From an uncultured Methanomassiliicoccales archaeon (lineage in GTDB: Archaea; Thermoplasmatota; Thermoplasmata; Methanomassiliicoccales; Methanomethylophilaceae), in assembly GCA_959597175.1 (NCBI GenBank), contig CAUFXM010000005.1:79387-143386 (forward strand): a DNA stretch of 64,000 nucleotides, written 5' to 3'. The position numbers were made by a program, and so were the translations under genes. The notes under the pieces are model-generated. The model ran no database searches. It saw only the letters and a list, made by a program, of their open reading frames with translations, and had not been told where the DNA came from. The stretch's first letter is position 1. Every line of letters begins with the position of its first letter. Positions 35,169-43,683 of the stretch are shown here, in pieces.

Positions 35169-37264
35169 CTCTTCTTGGATCTGGTGGACCTCCTCTTGCC
35201 CTTGGACCTCATCGCTGCCGCAGCTATGGCGAGGATGATGACGACCAGGGGGATGAGGATATACCCGTAGTCCTCTATGATCGATGTCACGCCTCCGGAC
35301 TGGTCCTGGGCGACGACGGTGTACTGCTTCTGCGCCTGTCCAACGAGCTCACCGTCCTCGTAGACCGAGATGGTCATGACACGCGAGTCTGCGGCCTCCT
35401 CGCCCGCGAGGGAGAACGTGTGGACCAGACGCGGGACGGTCGTGGTGACCGGGTCGCCGCCGTCGCCGAAGTCCCAGACGTAGGTCAGGCCGTCGGAGGC
35501 AGGGGAGACCTGGACCGTCAGGGCGACCTCCTCGCCCGCGGTGTAGGACTCGGATATGCCCGTCACATCGACGCTGTACCCGCCGTAGCTGTATGCCTGC
35601 AGGAAGTCCCTCTCGAAAGCGGCGGCGAAGTAGTCCGCGATCTCCTGGGAGTATATCGCCACGCAGGTCTCGCGGTTGTTGTAGAACGAGTTGGATGTCC
35701 AGTTGACCGAGGACACCAGCGACACGTCGTCGCATACGAGCCCCTTGTTGTGCACGTAGGGGTTCTCCAGCACGCCGGTCTTGACAAGGGACGAGGCGTT
35801 TATGGTGTCGGAGTAGTCCGGTTCAACGTTGGTGCTCAGGATGAGCCTGACGTCCAGTCCCTGGGAGGCCTTCTCCTTCAGGTAGTTCAGAGGGGAGTCG
35901 GCGTATGGGTCCATGTACTCGGCGTTGAGGCTCTGCTGCTCGGAGTACACGCGCTCGGTGGCGTTGCTGATGTAGTATCTCGTAGCCTCGAACGAGTTGT
36001 CGGGGGAGACGATCGGGACGACCTGGGCCCTGTAGGACTGGAACGTGGCGGATTCCGGCTCCTGGTAGACGAGCGTCGTCGGTCTGACGTTCGAGTACCG
36101 TTCCATGTCGTCGAAGTCCTTCACGTCCCCGTGCTCGGTCGACCAGTCGGAGTCGAAGACGGACCTCATGTACTCGGCATAGCCGGCACTCTCGATGATC
36201 GCCCCCCATCCGCGGTTGCCGTTGCTCCCGGAGCCGTAGATGTTCCCCTCGAGAAGCGATCCGCTGGTGTTGTCGTTGGTCCAGTTCTCCGACGTTATGA
36301 TGACGGTCTCCATGTCCACGATGGCGTACTTTGCGTGATCGACGTCGTACCTGTCGCGGACCCCGTCGTCGCCGACGCCGATGAGCCTCACGTTGCCGCC
36401 GGCGTCCACCAGGGTCCTGATGTAGCTGGCCTGGTCGTTGACGCTCCCGATGGCGGTGGGCTCGCCCTCCAGGAGGACGTTGACTTCCACGCCTCTCTCC
36501 ACCAGGTCGCAGAGCAGGGCGTAGATGTTCCTGTTGGTCAGGAGGAAGATGTTGATGCACACGGACTCCTCGGCGGACTCCAGTGTCTGGTAGATGGGTA
36601 TCCCGCCGCTGTCCGGGAACAGGAACGGGGTCACGGTGGCGTCGAACCTGGTCTCGGGGTCGAAGTCCAGGTCTGTCCTTCCGGGAACGTAAAGGGTCCA
36701 GTCGTCGGCCGAGTCGGTGTCCTCGGTGCCGACGCGCTGGATGATGGTGTTGTTGGAGCGGACGGCAGGGTCTCCGAACCAGATGCCGTCGTCGGAGATC
36801 GTCTTGTCGCCGTAGCACATGGCGTCGATGATGCTCCCAGAGGGATCCATGAGATAGACGTCGTCCCCGGTGGAGTTCAGGTTGAACCTGGCGTTGGACT
36901 GTATCCCACCGGTGTCGATCGCATATGCGTTTCCGCGGTTGGTGAACGGGCAGGTGTCGGTGACCTCCGTGGCTATGACCACCGACGATCCCGGATCCAC
37001 GAGGATGGATTCGGAGAATGAGATCCACCCCTCGGTCTTGGATGTGGTGTTGTCCTGGTCGGCTATGACGTAGCCTTTCAGGTCGACGGCTGTGGAGCCG
37101 TAGTTGTAGACGGCCACCCCCTTGGGCTCGTAGGGGTAGACCTCGTAGAGCATGAGGCCGTCCATCGTCCCTGCGGCGTCGCTCCCCTCGTTCGTTACCG
37201 GCACGAGGCAGACGACCGTCGTCAGGGCGATGAACAGCACCAGAGTCTTCCTGAGTGCATCCAT
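35165..37264 (-). CDS. Surface phospholipase D-like protein with lamin-tail and PKD domains
   Basis: 699 residues. A signal peptide (LVLFIALTTVVCLVPV) is followed by a lamin-tail-like domain (residues about 35-185: MLYEVYPYEPKGVAVYNYG ... GNAYAIDTGG). Two phospholipase D modules follow: HAKYAIVD near residue 310 with a downstream SENWT, and HNKGLVCDD near 503 with SSVNWTSNSF. A PKD domain (VWDFGDGGDPVTTTV) lies at about 570-645, then a C-terminal helix and a strongly basic tail (KGKRRSTRSKKR). The chain is extracellular and membrane-anchored. Both HxK(x)4D motifs are intact, so phosphodiesterase activity on lipids, nucleic acid or teichoic-like polymers is plausible. Co-transcribed with the GNAT gene. 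Confidence 0.85.
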   Translation of the reverse strand: MDALRKTLVLFIALTTVVCLVPVTNEGSDAAGTMDGLMLYEVYPYEPKGVAVYNYGSTAVDLKGYVIADQDNTTSKTEGWISFSESILVDPGSSVVIATEVTDTCPFTNRGNAYAIDTGGIQSNARFNLNSTGDDVYLMDPSGSIIDAMCYGDKTISDDGIWFGDPAVRSNNTIIQRVGTEDTDSADDWTLYVPGRTDLDFDPETRFDATVTPFLFPDSGGIPIYQTLESAEESVCINIFLLTNRNIYALLCDLVERGVEVNVLLEGEPTAIGSVNDQASYIRTLVDAGGNVRLIGVGDDGVRDRYDVDHAKYAIVDMETVIITSENWTNDNTSGSLLEGNIYGSGSNGNRGWGAIIESAGYAEYMRSVFDSDWSTEHGDVKDFDDMERYSNVRPTTLVYQEPESATFQSYRAQVVPIVSPDNSFEATRYYISNATERVYSEQQSLNAEYMDPYADSPLNYLKEKASQGLDVRLILSTNVEPDYSDTINASSLVKTGVLENPYVHNKGLVCDDVSLVSSVNWTSNSFYNNRETCVAIYSQEIADYFAAAFERDFLQAYSYGGYSVDVTGISESYTAGEEVALTVQVSPASDGLTYVWDFGDGGDPVTTTVPRLVHTFSLAGEEAADSRVMTISVYEDGELVGQAQKQYTVVAQDQSGGVTSIIEDYGYILIPLVVIILAIAAAAMRSKGKRRSTRSKKR

Positions 37265-37338
37265 GGTTAGGAATCCTCCAATCGGCGGTTAAGGGTATCG
37301 GGGGAAGGAGAGTGTGAGACCGAAGATGTCCTGGTCCA

Positions 37339-37923
37339 TCATCCGGTTTCGATCTCTTGTCCCTTGTCTGGTTTGGGGAGGATGAACGTCATCATCTGGT
37401 TCAGATTGCCGTCTTTGTTCTTCGCTATCATCCTGAACCCATGGTCTGTGTAGTAGTCGACAAGGTCGTCGTTGCAGTCCAAACGGACCATCCTGCATCC
37501 GACGATATCCTTGGCGGATCTGAGGTAGTCGAAGGCCAGGTCCAGCATCTCCCCGCCCAGGCCTTTAGGTGCATCCGTGGAACGGGAGAGTTGGCCGAGC
37601 AGGTAGGATTGAGCCACTCCGGTCGATGAGTCTATGTTCATGCCTCTGAGGATTGTGCTGGGCAGCATGTTTTCGATGGGGACGTTAAGGCATTTAATGC
37701 TGAGGGAGATGTACCCGTGAATGCTTGGTTCGGTTCTCGAGACTGCCAGATACGTTCTGCAGAGGTCCCTCTTTTCCATACTAATCGCGTTCCTCTTCAG
37801 AAACGACTCCGTGGATGAATCGTGAGCCGATTTAAATTCTGAGAGGGTGCTGATGGTGGTACTCTCACCATACAATTTGAGCATGTCTGAAAGCGAGACT
37901 ATAACGTAGTCATCAATCGTCAT
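37339..37923 (-). CDS. GNAT-family toxin of a toxin-antitoxin pair
   Basis: 194 residues. Late acetyl-CoA-binding region and C-terminal DYYTDHGFRMIAKN, like the YxxxGF of TacT/AtaT-type acetyltransferase toxins that modify aminoacyl-tRNA. The N-terminal extension resembles the larger GNAT toxins with a segment KSAHDSSTESFLKRNAI. ATG 37923 overlaps the end of the small upstream gene by 11 bp; a GTG at 37932 is an alternative. Base composition is lower in GC than the flanking genes, consistent with transfer. Toxin identity rests on size, fold and the partner gene. Confidence 0.75.
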   Translation of the reverse strand: MTIDDYVIVSLSDMLKLYGESTTISTLSEFKSAHDSSTESFLKRNAISMEKRDLCRTYLAVSRTEPSIHGYISLSIKCLNVPIENMLPSTILRGMNIDSSTGVAQSYLLGQLSRSTDAPKGLGGEMLDLAFDYLRSAKDIVGCRMVRLDCNDDLVDYYTDHGFRMIAKNKDGNLNQMMTFILPKPDKGQEIETG

Positions 37924-38107
37924 GCGGTTCACTCTGGTGTCTGTACTTCTCCACCAGTCTACGGACCGACTCGTCGTCAGCTCCTACATGCCGGAATACG
38001 GTATTGCCACGCTTCCACTCTACTCCACTTTCGAATAGCGCTGTCAGGTTGGCTGCAGCCTCCGGTGTGTCGATCACCATGTCCTCAAAGAAGGATTGTG
38101 TTGCCAT
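37913..38107 (-). CDS. Antitoxin partner of the GNAT toxin
   Basis: 64 residues opening ATQSFFEDMVIDTPEAAANL, the pattern of small antitoxins paired with GNAT toxins. No full DNA-binding motif is recognisable by eye. Ribosome-binding GAGGTG precedes ATG 38107. TATA-like GTTATATAC lies about 30 bp upstream, flanked by two copies of TTCAACCTGT. Overlap with the toxin gene indicates one operon. Confidence 0.75.
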   Translation of the reverse strand: MATQSFFEDMVIDTPEAAANLTALFESGVEWKRGNTVFRHVGADDESVRRLVEKYRHQSEPHDD

Positions 38108-38120
38108 TTTTCACCTCGGT

Positions 38121-38157
38121 TTCAACCTGTTATTCAGAGTATATAACTTCAACCTGT
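38121..38157. promoter_or_regulatory. Direct repeats TTCAACCTGT flanking the antitoxin TATA box
   Basis: Identical 10-mers at 38121-38130 and 38148-38157 on either side of the TATA-like element (38138-38146). This placement suits cooperative binding by the antitoxin or TA complex for autorepression. The first copy also forms part of GGTTTCAACC. Confidence 0.5.
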
Positions 38158-38638
38158 GGAATCATATTAAACTTGGTGATGAGGGAATCTCTGACATGAA
38201 ACGTGTTCCATTCTCGTAAATCGATTGGATGGGGATCATGACGGGCTTGTCCGAATGCGACGATGTACTCTGGCATGTCCATGAGGCTGTCGTCCAGTCT
38301 GTTCTTCATAGATAGGATTCCGGGCGTCCCGTCGGTCAGGAGGAACCATCCGCACTCTTTTTCTGCCCTATCCACGACGAACCCCATCCTGAAGTGGGGG
38401 AAGATCCACTCGTAGTACGCCTCCCGGTGCCTGAAGTCGGTGACTATACGGGGGAGTTTGAATTTGAACATGTCGGAAGCCATCTTCCTGAGGCTGAGGA
38501 GCAGGTCCGTGGCTTTCACCCCCAGCTTATCGTCCGAGATGCCTTCGCGGGTCTTGTGTATCGCCTTAACGAACAGGCCGTGTTCACATCGGAGAAGGAT
38601 GCGTATCCAGTCGAATCGGTCTCTACGTCAGCTTGCAT
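38130..38638 (-). pseudogene. Small protein gene of unknown function, broken by an apparent 1-nt deletion
   Basis: As read, only a 129-codon frame with a GTG start (38519) is open, but coding-like sequence continues upstream in that frame (FDWIRILLRCEHGLFVKAIHK) to a TGA with no start codon. A TATA-like TTTAAATA-type element (about 38676-38685) and ATG 38638 precede it in another frame, giving MQADVETD. Adding one T in GATTCGAC near 38615 joins the two into a 170-residue protein. That protein is soluble, with the region LPRIVTDFRHREAYYEWIFPHF and no family I recognise. It could be a recent pseudogene or a sequencing indel. It lies directly upstream of the toxin-antitoxin operon. Confidence 0.6.
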
Positions 38639-38764
38639 CGAACCCCTGCCTCATGCAATCGGTTGCGATTCTAACTATTTAACAGCTCTGTTTCCTCTCG
38701 CGGAGGAAGTGGAAACGGAGGTGTGGAAAAGGAAGAGGGGAGGGGTGCCCTCTCCGTTTCATGT

Positions 38765-40681
38765 TCAGGCGCTCTGCGGCGATGGCGAAGTCGCGGGAGC
38801 GTCCGGCTTGGAGTATCTGGAGACGTCCATGCACCTCATGGCGTTCAGGATCGCAATCACCGACACCCCCACGTCCCCGAACACCGCCACCCACATGTCC
38901 GTGATGCCGAACAGCGTCAGCGCCAGGATGGCGAACTTCACGCCCAGGGCGAACACGATGTTCTGGATGACGATGCCGTTGACCCTCTTGGACAGCCTGA
39001 TGCACATGGGGATCTTGGACGGGGCGTCGTCCATCACCACGATGTCCGCGGCCTCGATCGCAGCGTCCGATCCCAGCGCGCCCATGGCGATGCCCACGTC
39101 GGCCCTGGCCAGGGACGGGGCGTCGTTGATTCCGTCCCCGACGTAGACGACGGTCTTTCCGGAGGGCCTATCCGCCATGACCCTCTCCAGCTCCCCGGTC
39201 TTGTCCGATGGCAGGAGCTCGTACCTTACCTCGTCGATGCCGAGTCTGGAGCCGACATCGGTGCAGATCCTTGCCGAGTCTCCGGAGAGCATCACGGTCC
39301 TGCGGACGCCCATGGCCTTCAGCTCGGAGACCGCCTCGGCGGCGTCCTCCTTGACCACGTCGGAGACTACTATGTGCCCCATGTAGGCGCCGTCCACCGC
39401 CACGTGGACGTTGGTGCCGGCCACCTCCTCGTCGCAGTACTCTGTGCCCACGTCGCCCATGAGCCTGTGGTTGCCCACGTGCACCGTCCTTCCGCGGACT
39501 ACGGCCCTGACTCCCTTGCCGGGGATCTCCTCCGCGGATTCCACGTATGTGGCGTCCACGCCGGCGCCGGAGGCGCTGACGATGGACTTGGATATCGGAT
39601 GGTTGGAGATGGACTCCGCTTCGGCAGCCGTCCTCAGGAGCTCGTCCTCGGTGACGCCGACGGCGTGCACCCTGGACACCTCGAACCTGCCTTCGGTGAG
39701 CGTCCCGGTCTTGTCGAACACCACGGTGTCCGTCTTGGCCAGGGCCTCCAGGTAGTTGCCTCCCTTGACCAGCACCCCGACCTTGGACGCCGCCCCGATG
39801 CCGCAGAAGTAGCTCAGCGGGACGGAGATCACCAGGGCGCAGGGGCATGAAACCACGAGGAACGTCAGAGCGCGGTACACCCAGGTGGTCCAGTCACCCA
39901 GCACCAGGCTGGGGACCACAGCGATGACGAGAGCGGCGGCCACCACGGCAGGGGTGTACACCCTGGCGAACCTGGTGATGAACCTCTCGGTGGGAGCCTT
40001 CCTGGACATGGACTCCTCCACCAGCTCCAGCACGCGGGTGGCGGTGGAGTCCTCGTACTCCCTCGTCACCTCGACGGAGATCTTGGAGGAGAGGTTGACC
40101 GTTCCCGAGACGACCTCGTCGCCCGGACACACGTCCTTCGGCATCGATTCGCCGGTGAGGGCGCGGGTGTCCAGTGTGGAACTCCCCTCCAGGATCCTCC
40201 CGTCCAGGGGGACCTTCTCGCCGGGCATGACCACGATGGTCTCGCCGACGGAGACCTCCTCCGGGTCGACCTCCTCGAGCGATCCGTCCCTCATGACGCG
40301 GGCGGTCTCGGACTGGATGTCCATCAGCTCTGTGATGGACTGCCTGGTCTTCCCCACGGCACGCCTCTCGAACCACTCCCCCACCTGGAAGAACAGCATG
40401 ACGGCCACGGCCTCGGGGAACATGACCTCCTCTACGCCGGGGACCGCCGACATCAGGAACGCGCCCAGCGTGGCCACTGTCATCAGGAAGTTCTCGTCGA
40501 ACACCTGTCCGTGCCCTATGTTGCGGAACGCCTTGAGCAGGACGTCGTATCCGACTATCAGATAGGCGGGCAGGAACACCGCCAGCTGCACCAGCTCGTC
40601 GGCGCCCACCACGTAGTGCAGGACCATGCCGGCGGCGAACAATACAGCGCCGACGGCCATCCTGATCGCGAAGACGTTCAT
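38765..40681 (-). CDS. Heavy-metal-translocating P1B-type ATPase
   Basis: 638 residues, exports a metal ion from the cytoplasm. Actuator TGES, membrane metal site SCPCALV near residue 275, phosphorylation DKTGTLTEG near 320, HP motif (SNHPISK), and GDGINDAPSLARADVGIAMG near the hinge. The N-terminal HMA domain is missing, but a stand-alone HMA protein gene lies 10 bp upstream. The CPC motif together with a late segment VKFAILALTLFG resembles the Zn/Cd/Pb (CadA/ZntA) group more than Cu exporters; this is inference. The promoter carries a likely ArsR/SmtB-type operator. Confidence 0.9.
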   Translation of the reverse strand: MNVFAIRMAVGAVLFAAGMVLHYVVGADELVQLAVFLPAYLIVGYDVLLKAFRNIGHGQVFDENFLMTVATLGAFLMSAVPGVEEVMFPEAVAVMLFFQVGEWFERRAVGKTRQSITELMDIQSETARVMRDGSLEEVDPEEVSVGETIVVMPGEKVPLDGRILEGSSTLDTRALTGESMPKDVCPGDEVVSGTVNLSSKISVEVTREYEDSTATRVLELVEESMSRKAPTERFITRFARVYTPAVVAAALVIAVVPSLVLGDWTTWVYRALTFLVVSCPCALVISVPLSYFCGIGAASKVGVLVKGGNYLEALAKTDTVVFDKTGTLTEGRFEVSRVHAVGVTEDELLRTAAEAESISNHPISKSIVSASGAGVDATYVESAEEIPGKGVRAVVRGRTVHVGNHRLMGDVGTEYCDEEVAGTNVHVAVDGAYMGHIVVSDVVKEDAAEAVSELKAMGVRRTVMLSGDSARICTDVGSRLGIDEVRYELLPSDKTGELERVMADRPSGKTVVYVGDGINDAPSLARADVGIAMGALGSDAAIEAADIVVMDDAPSKIPMCIRLSKRVNGIVIQNIVFALGVKFAILALTLFGITDMWVAVFGDVGVSVIAILNAMRCMDVSRYSKPDAPATSPSPQSA

Positions 40682-40691
40682 CGTCCCGCCT

Positions 40692-40916
40692 TCACTTGAG
40701 TCTCTTGACCACCACGTCGCCCTCGACCTTCTTGGCGATTCTGGTGGCCTCCTCGATGATGCCTTCTATCTTGTCGTCCGGGACGGTGATGGTCATCTTC
40801 TGCGTCATGAAGCTGACGTTGACCTCCTCCACTCCGGGGAGCCTCCTCACGTCGTTCTCTATCTTCGCAGCGCAGTTCGCGCAGTCCAGTCCTTCCAGCT
40901 TGAGAATCGCCTTCAT
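40692..40916 (-). CDS. Stand-alone heavy-metal-associated (HMA) protein
   Basis: 74 residues, ferredoxin-like HMA fold with metal motif LDCANCAAKIE (CxxC) near residues 9-19 and GVEEVNVSFMTQKMTI typical of the second strand. It probably delivers metal to, or regulates, the P-type ATPase encoded 10 bp downstream, replacing the usual fused N-terminal domain. First gene of the operon; ribosome-binding GAGGG lies upstream. Confidence 0.9.
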   Translation of the reverse strand: MKAILKLEGLDCANCAAKIENDVRRLPGVEEVNVSFMTQKMTITVPDDKIEGIIEEATRIAKKVEGDVVVKRLK

Positions 40917-40929
40917 GGTATTCCCTCAA

Positions 40930-40953
40930 TTGAACATATGAACAACTGTTCAA
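40930..40953. promoter_or_regulatory. ArsR/SmtB-like operator of the HMA/P-type ATPase operon
   Basis: TTGAACA (40930-40936) and TGTTCAA (40947-40953) are inverted repeats, and a nested TGAACA-AC-TGTTCA lies at 40939-40952. It sits just downstream of the minus-strand TATA (about 40956-40966), where a repressor would block initiation. The ATATGAACA/TGTTCAAGTAT pattern resembles 12-2-12 sites of ArsR/SmtB metal sensors. Confidence 0.55.
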
Positions 40954-40989
40954 GTATAATAATGGTTTGGATCCCGGGGGAGGGAACGG

Positions 40990-40995
40990 TATATA
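40990..40995 (+). promoter_or_regulatory. TATA box of the MATE gene
   Basis: TATATA inside the palindrome GGTATATACC, 23 nt before ATG 41018; supports a leaderless transcript and this start. Confidence 0.7.
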
Positions 40996-41017
40996 CCGCC
41001 GGTGCGGATGGCATGAC

Positions 41018-42367
41018 ATGGACGCCGAAGGCAACGTCTCCGTTCTGCTGGGGGATCCGAGAGGGGCCATAAGGTCGATGGCGGTCCCGCTGTTCATCGC
41101 TCTGGTAGTCACAGAGGTGAACACCCTGGCGGACAGGTCCTGGTGCTCCGGACTGGGCCAGGAGGCGCTGGCGGCGGTTGCGCTGTGCAGTCCTCTGTAC
41201 CTAGTCATCACCGGTCTCGGCACCGGCATGGGCGTCGGAGGCGCGGCGACGGTCTCCAGGAGGATAGGGTCGGGGGAGATCGACCGTGCAAGGGTGTCGG
41301 CGATCCAGACCCTCCTTTTCTCGTTAGTGTTCGGTGCGATACTGGCACCGATACTCGTGCTGACCTGCGAGGACCTCCTCGTGCTGGTGGGTTCGGGCGA
41401 CGTCACGCAGCAGTCGTACGATTACATGGTGTGGCTGGCAGCAGGGGCCCCGGTGCTGGTGCTGAACGGCGCCGTGGCAGGCCTCCTGAGGGGGGAGGGC
41501 GCCGCCAGGGCATCCACCGTGATGATGGCGATCCTGGCGGTCACCAACATCGTGCTCGACCCGGTGCTGATGTATGCGCTGGACATGGGGATCGCCGGCG
41601 CATCGGTGGCCACTGTCATAGCGACACTGGTCTCGACGCTAGTCGGGCTCCGGGTCTACCTCCGTTCCGGGTTCGTCGGTTCGGGGATACGCGGGTTCCG
41701 CTACTCCAGCGGGGACATGCGGTCCGTTCTTTCGGTGGGGGTCCCGCAGATGGCCGAGTACACGGTGATGTACGCCATGAACCTGGTCCTCAACTACATC
41801 GTGGTCTGGTGCGCCGGTTCCGACGGGTTGGCTGTGTACTCCGTGCCCAATATGGTGGTGAACATCGCCCTTCTGCCTGCCTATGCCGTGGGTTCCGCGC
41901 TTGTCCCGGTGGCCGCCGCAGCCCTGGGTCAGGGGGACAGGGCAAAGGCGGAGGACGCTTTCCGCTACTCGCTGCGCCTGTCGGCGGTGTTCGTCGTGGT
42001 TCTCACCGCGCTGCTGTTCCTCATACCGGACCCGTTCCTGTACCCTTTCACATACTCTGACGGGACGGAGTACATGAGGGAGGACATGGCCCTGGCGCTG
42101 AGGATCCTCAGCCTGTGCATCCCGTTCTACTTCCTGGTCCCGGTGAGCGCCAGCCTCCTCCAGGCCATCGGGAGGTCGGACTGGTCCCTGGCATGCGCCC
42201 TGGCAAGGAACGTGGTCTTCATCGTCCTCTACGCGCTGGCCGCAACCGTGTCGCTAGAGTGGATCTACTGGGCGGTGGTGCTGGGGTCCGTGATAGGCGG
42301 TGGGATGCTGCTGGCCGCGGCGCGGGCAGGGTTCGGGAAAATGCCCCTCTCCGTCGGAACCGGGTGA
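41018..42367 (+). CDS. MATE-family multidrug/metabolite exporter
   Basis: 449 residues with 12 predicted membrane segments. Internal repeat of the MATE fold: an early RSMAVPLFIALVVTEVNTLADRSWCSGLG and the matching second-half VLSVGVPQMAEYTVMYAMNL (excerpts). GTGMGVGGAATVSRRIG is the conserved first loop. Start 41018 rather than the earlier in-frame ATG at 40967, because the TATA box lies between them. Divergent from the metal-efflux operon. Substrate unknown. Confidence 0.87.
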   Translation: MDAEGNVSVLLGDPRGAIRSMAVPLFIALVVTEVNTLADRSWCSGLGQEALAAVALCSPLYLVITGLGTGMGVGGAATVSRRIGSGEIDRARVSAIQTLLFSLVFGAILAPILVLTCEDLLVLVGSGDVTQQSYDYMVWLAAGAPVLVLNGAVAGLLRGEGAARASTVMMAILAVTNIVLDPVLMYALDMGIAGASVATVIATLVSTLVGLRVYLRSGFVGSGIRGFRYSSGDMRSVLSVGVPQMAEYTVMYAMNLVLNYIVVWCAGSDGLAVYSVPNMVVNIALLPAYAVGSALVPVAAAALGQGDRAKAEDAFRYSLRLSAVFVVVLTALLFLIPDPFLYPFTYSDGTEYMREDMALALRILSLCIPFYFLVPVSASLLQAIGRSDWSLACALARNVVFIVLYALAATVSLEWIYWAVVLGSVIGGGMLLAAARAGFGKMPLSVGTG

Positions 42368-42416
42368 TGATGGAAGCGGATGGTACTGCCCAGAGATGGC
42401 GGAGAGGCGGGAATGG

Positions 42417-42433
42417 GGCGGGTATGACCCGCC
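42417..42433. terminator. GC hairpin between convergent MATE and aldo/keto reductase genes
   Basis: GGCGGG-TATGA-CCCGCC, 6-bp perfect stem; on the plus strand GTTT follows. It could serve both genes. Confidence 0.5.
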
Positions 42434-42442
42434 GTTTGATCT

Positions 42443-43561
42443 TCAGATGCCGAGCTCGGCCACGGCCTTCCCGAGCTCCTCCACGATGGGCAGGTGCTGG
42501 GGGCAGGCGTCCTCGCACTTGCGGCATTTGATGCACTCGTTGGCGCGGGCCTTCCCGTGTCCGCCGACGAGCCATGCCTCCTGGCCCAGAGCGGCGTTCT
42601 TGTCGCCGTACAGGGTGAGCATGTTCTTGGCGTACAGGGTGCCGGAGATGCCTATGTTCTTGGGGCAGACCTTGGCGCAGTAGTCGCATGTGGTGCACTG
42701 GACCAGCGGGATGTTCTCCAGCGTCGTCCTGGCCTCTTCGAGTACGTCCCTCTCCCTCTGGGAGAGTCCCTGGAATCCCCTGAAAGTCTCCAGGTTCTCC
42801 TCCATCTGCTGGATGCTGCTCATCCCGGACAGGATGGTGAGGACGTTGTCCAGGCCGGCGGCGAACCTCAGGGCCCAGGACGCGGGGGTGGATCCGGGCT
42901 CGGCCGCCTCGAATATGCTCCTGACCGCCTCGGGCGGGTTGGCGAGCATGCCGCCCTTCACGGGCTCCATCACGATGACGGGCTTGCCGTGCTTGGCGGC
43001 GACCTCCATGCACTTCCGGGACTGGATGGCATGGCTCTCCCAGTCGGCGTAGTTGACCTGCAGCTGCACGAACTCGGCATCCGGGTGGGCGGTCAGGATC
43101 TGGTCTAGCTCCTCGGCCGTGCAGTGGGCGGAGAAGCCGTAGTGCCTGATCTTGCCCTGCTCCTTCATCTCCCTGACGAAGTCCCACATCCCGAAGTCGT
43201 CGAAGAAGTGGGTCCTGGACTCGCCGAGGTTGTGGAGGAGGTAGAAGTCGAAGTAGCCGGCGCCGGTCTGCCTGAGAGAGGTCTCGAACTGGCCGATCGC
43301 CTCCTCCCTGATCTTGCAGTTGATCCAGGCGGCGTTCTTGGTTGCCAGGAGGAACCTCTCCCTCGGGTACCTCTCCACCAGCGCCTGCCTGATGGCGTCC
43401 TCGCTGCCGGCGTAGGCCCAGGCGGTGTCGAAGTAGTTGAAGCCGGCGTCCATGAACATGTCCACCATGGCCTTTACCTGCTCGACGTCGATGACCCCGT
43501 CCTCGGTGGGGAGGCGCATGAGTCCGAATCCCAGTTTGCCGATGCTCTCCGTGACAGTCAT
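42443..43561 (-). CDS. Aldo/keto reductase with C-terminal ferredoxin domain
   Basis: 372 residues. TIM-barrel oxidoreductase (LGFGLMRLPTEDGVID at the start, NYFDTAWAYAGSEDAI with catalytic Asp/Tyr, LLATKNAAW with Lys, YFDFYLLHNLGE with His) fused to a two-cluster tail: CTTCDYCAKVCPKNI and CIKCRKCEDACPQHL. This fused family is common in anaerobes and may couple NAD(P)H-dependent reduction with ferredoxin. Substrate unknown. Monocistronic. Confidence 0.88.
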   Translation of the reverse strand: MTVTESIGKLGFGLMRLPTEDGVIDVEQVKAMVDMFMDAGFNYFDTAWAYAGSEDAIRQALVERYPRERFLLATKNAAWINCKIREEAIGQFETSLRQTGAGYFDFYLLHNLGESRTHFFDDFGMWDFVREMKEQGKIRHYGFSAHCTAEELDQILTAHPDAEFVQLQVNYADWESHAIQSRKCMEVAAKHGKPVIVMEPVKGGMLANPPEAVRSIFEAAEPGSTPASWALRFAAGLDNVLTILSGMSSIQQMEENLETFRGFQGLSQRERDVLEEARTTLENIPLVQCTTCDYCAKVCPKNIGISGTLYAKNMLTLYGDKNAALGQEAWLVGGHGKARANECIKCRKCEDACPQHLPIVEELGKAVAELGI

Positions 43562-43655
43562 AGTAATCCGGGAGGGTCACTGGGGATGATGAACTTAAAG
43601 TTAACTCTAAATCAATGAGCATCGATATGAAGCATACGTTCGGAGATGGGTAAAG

Positions 43656-43673
43656 GCGGGGCCGGAGCCCCGC
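43656..43673 (-). terminator. GC hairpin after tpiA
   Basis: GCGGGGC-TCCG-GCCCCGC (minus strand), 7-bp perfect stem, 11 bp past the stop at 43684. Confidence 0.55.
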
Positions 43674-43683
43674 TCTGAGAAGC

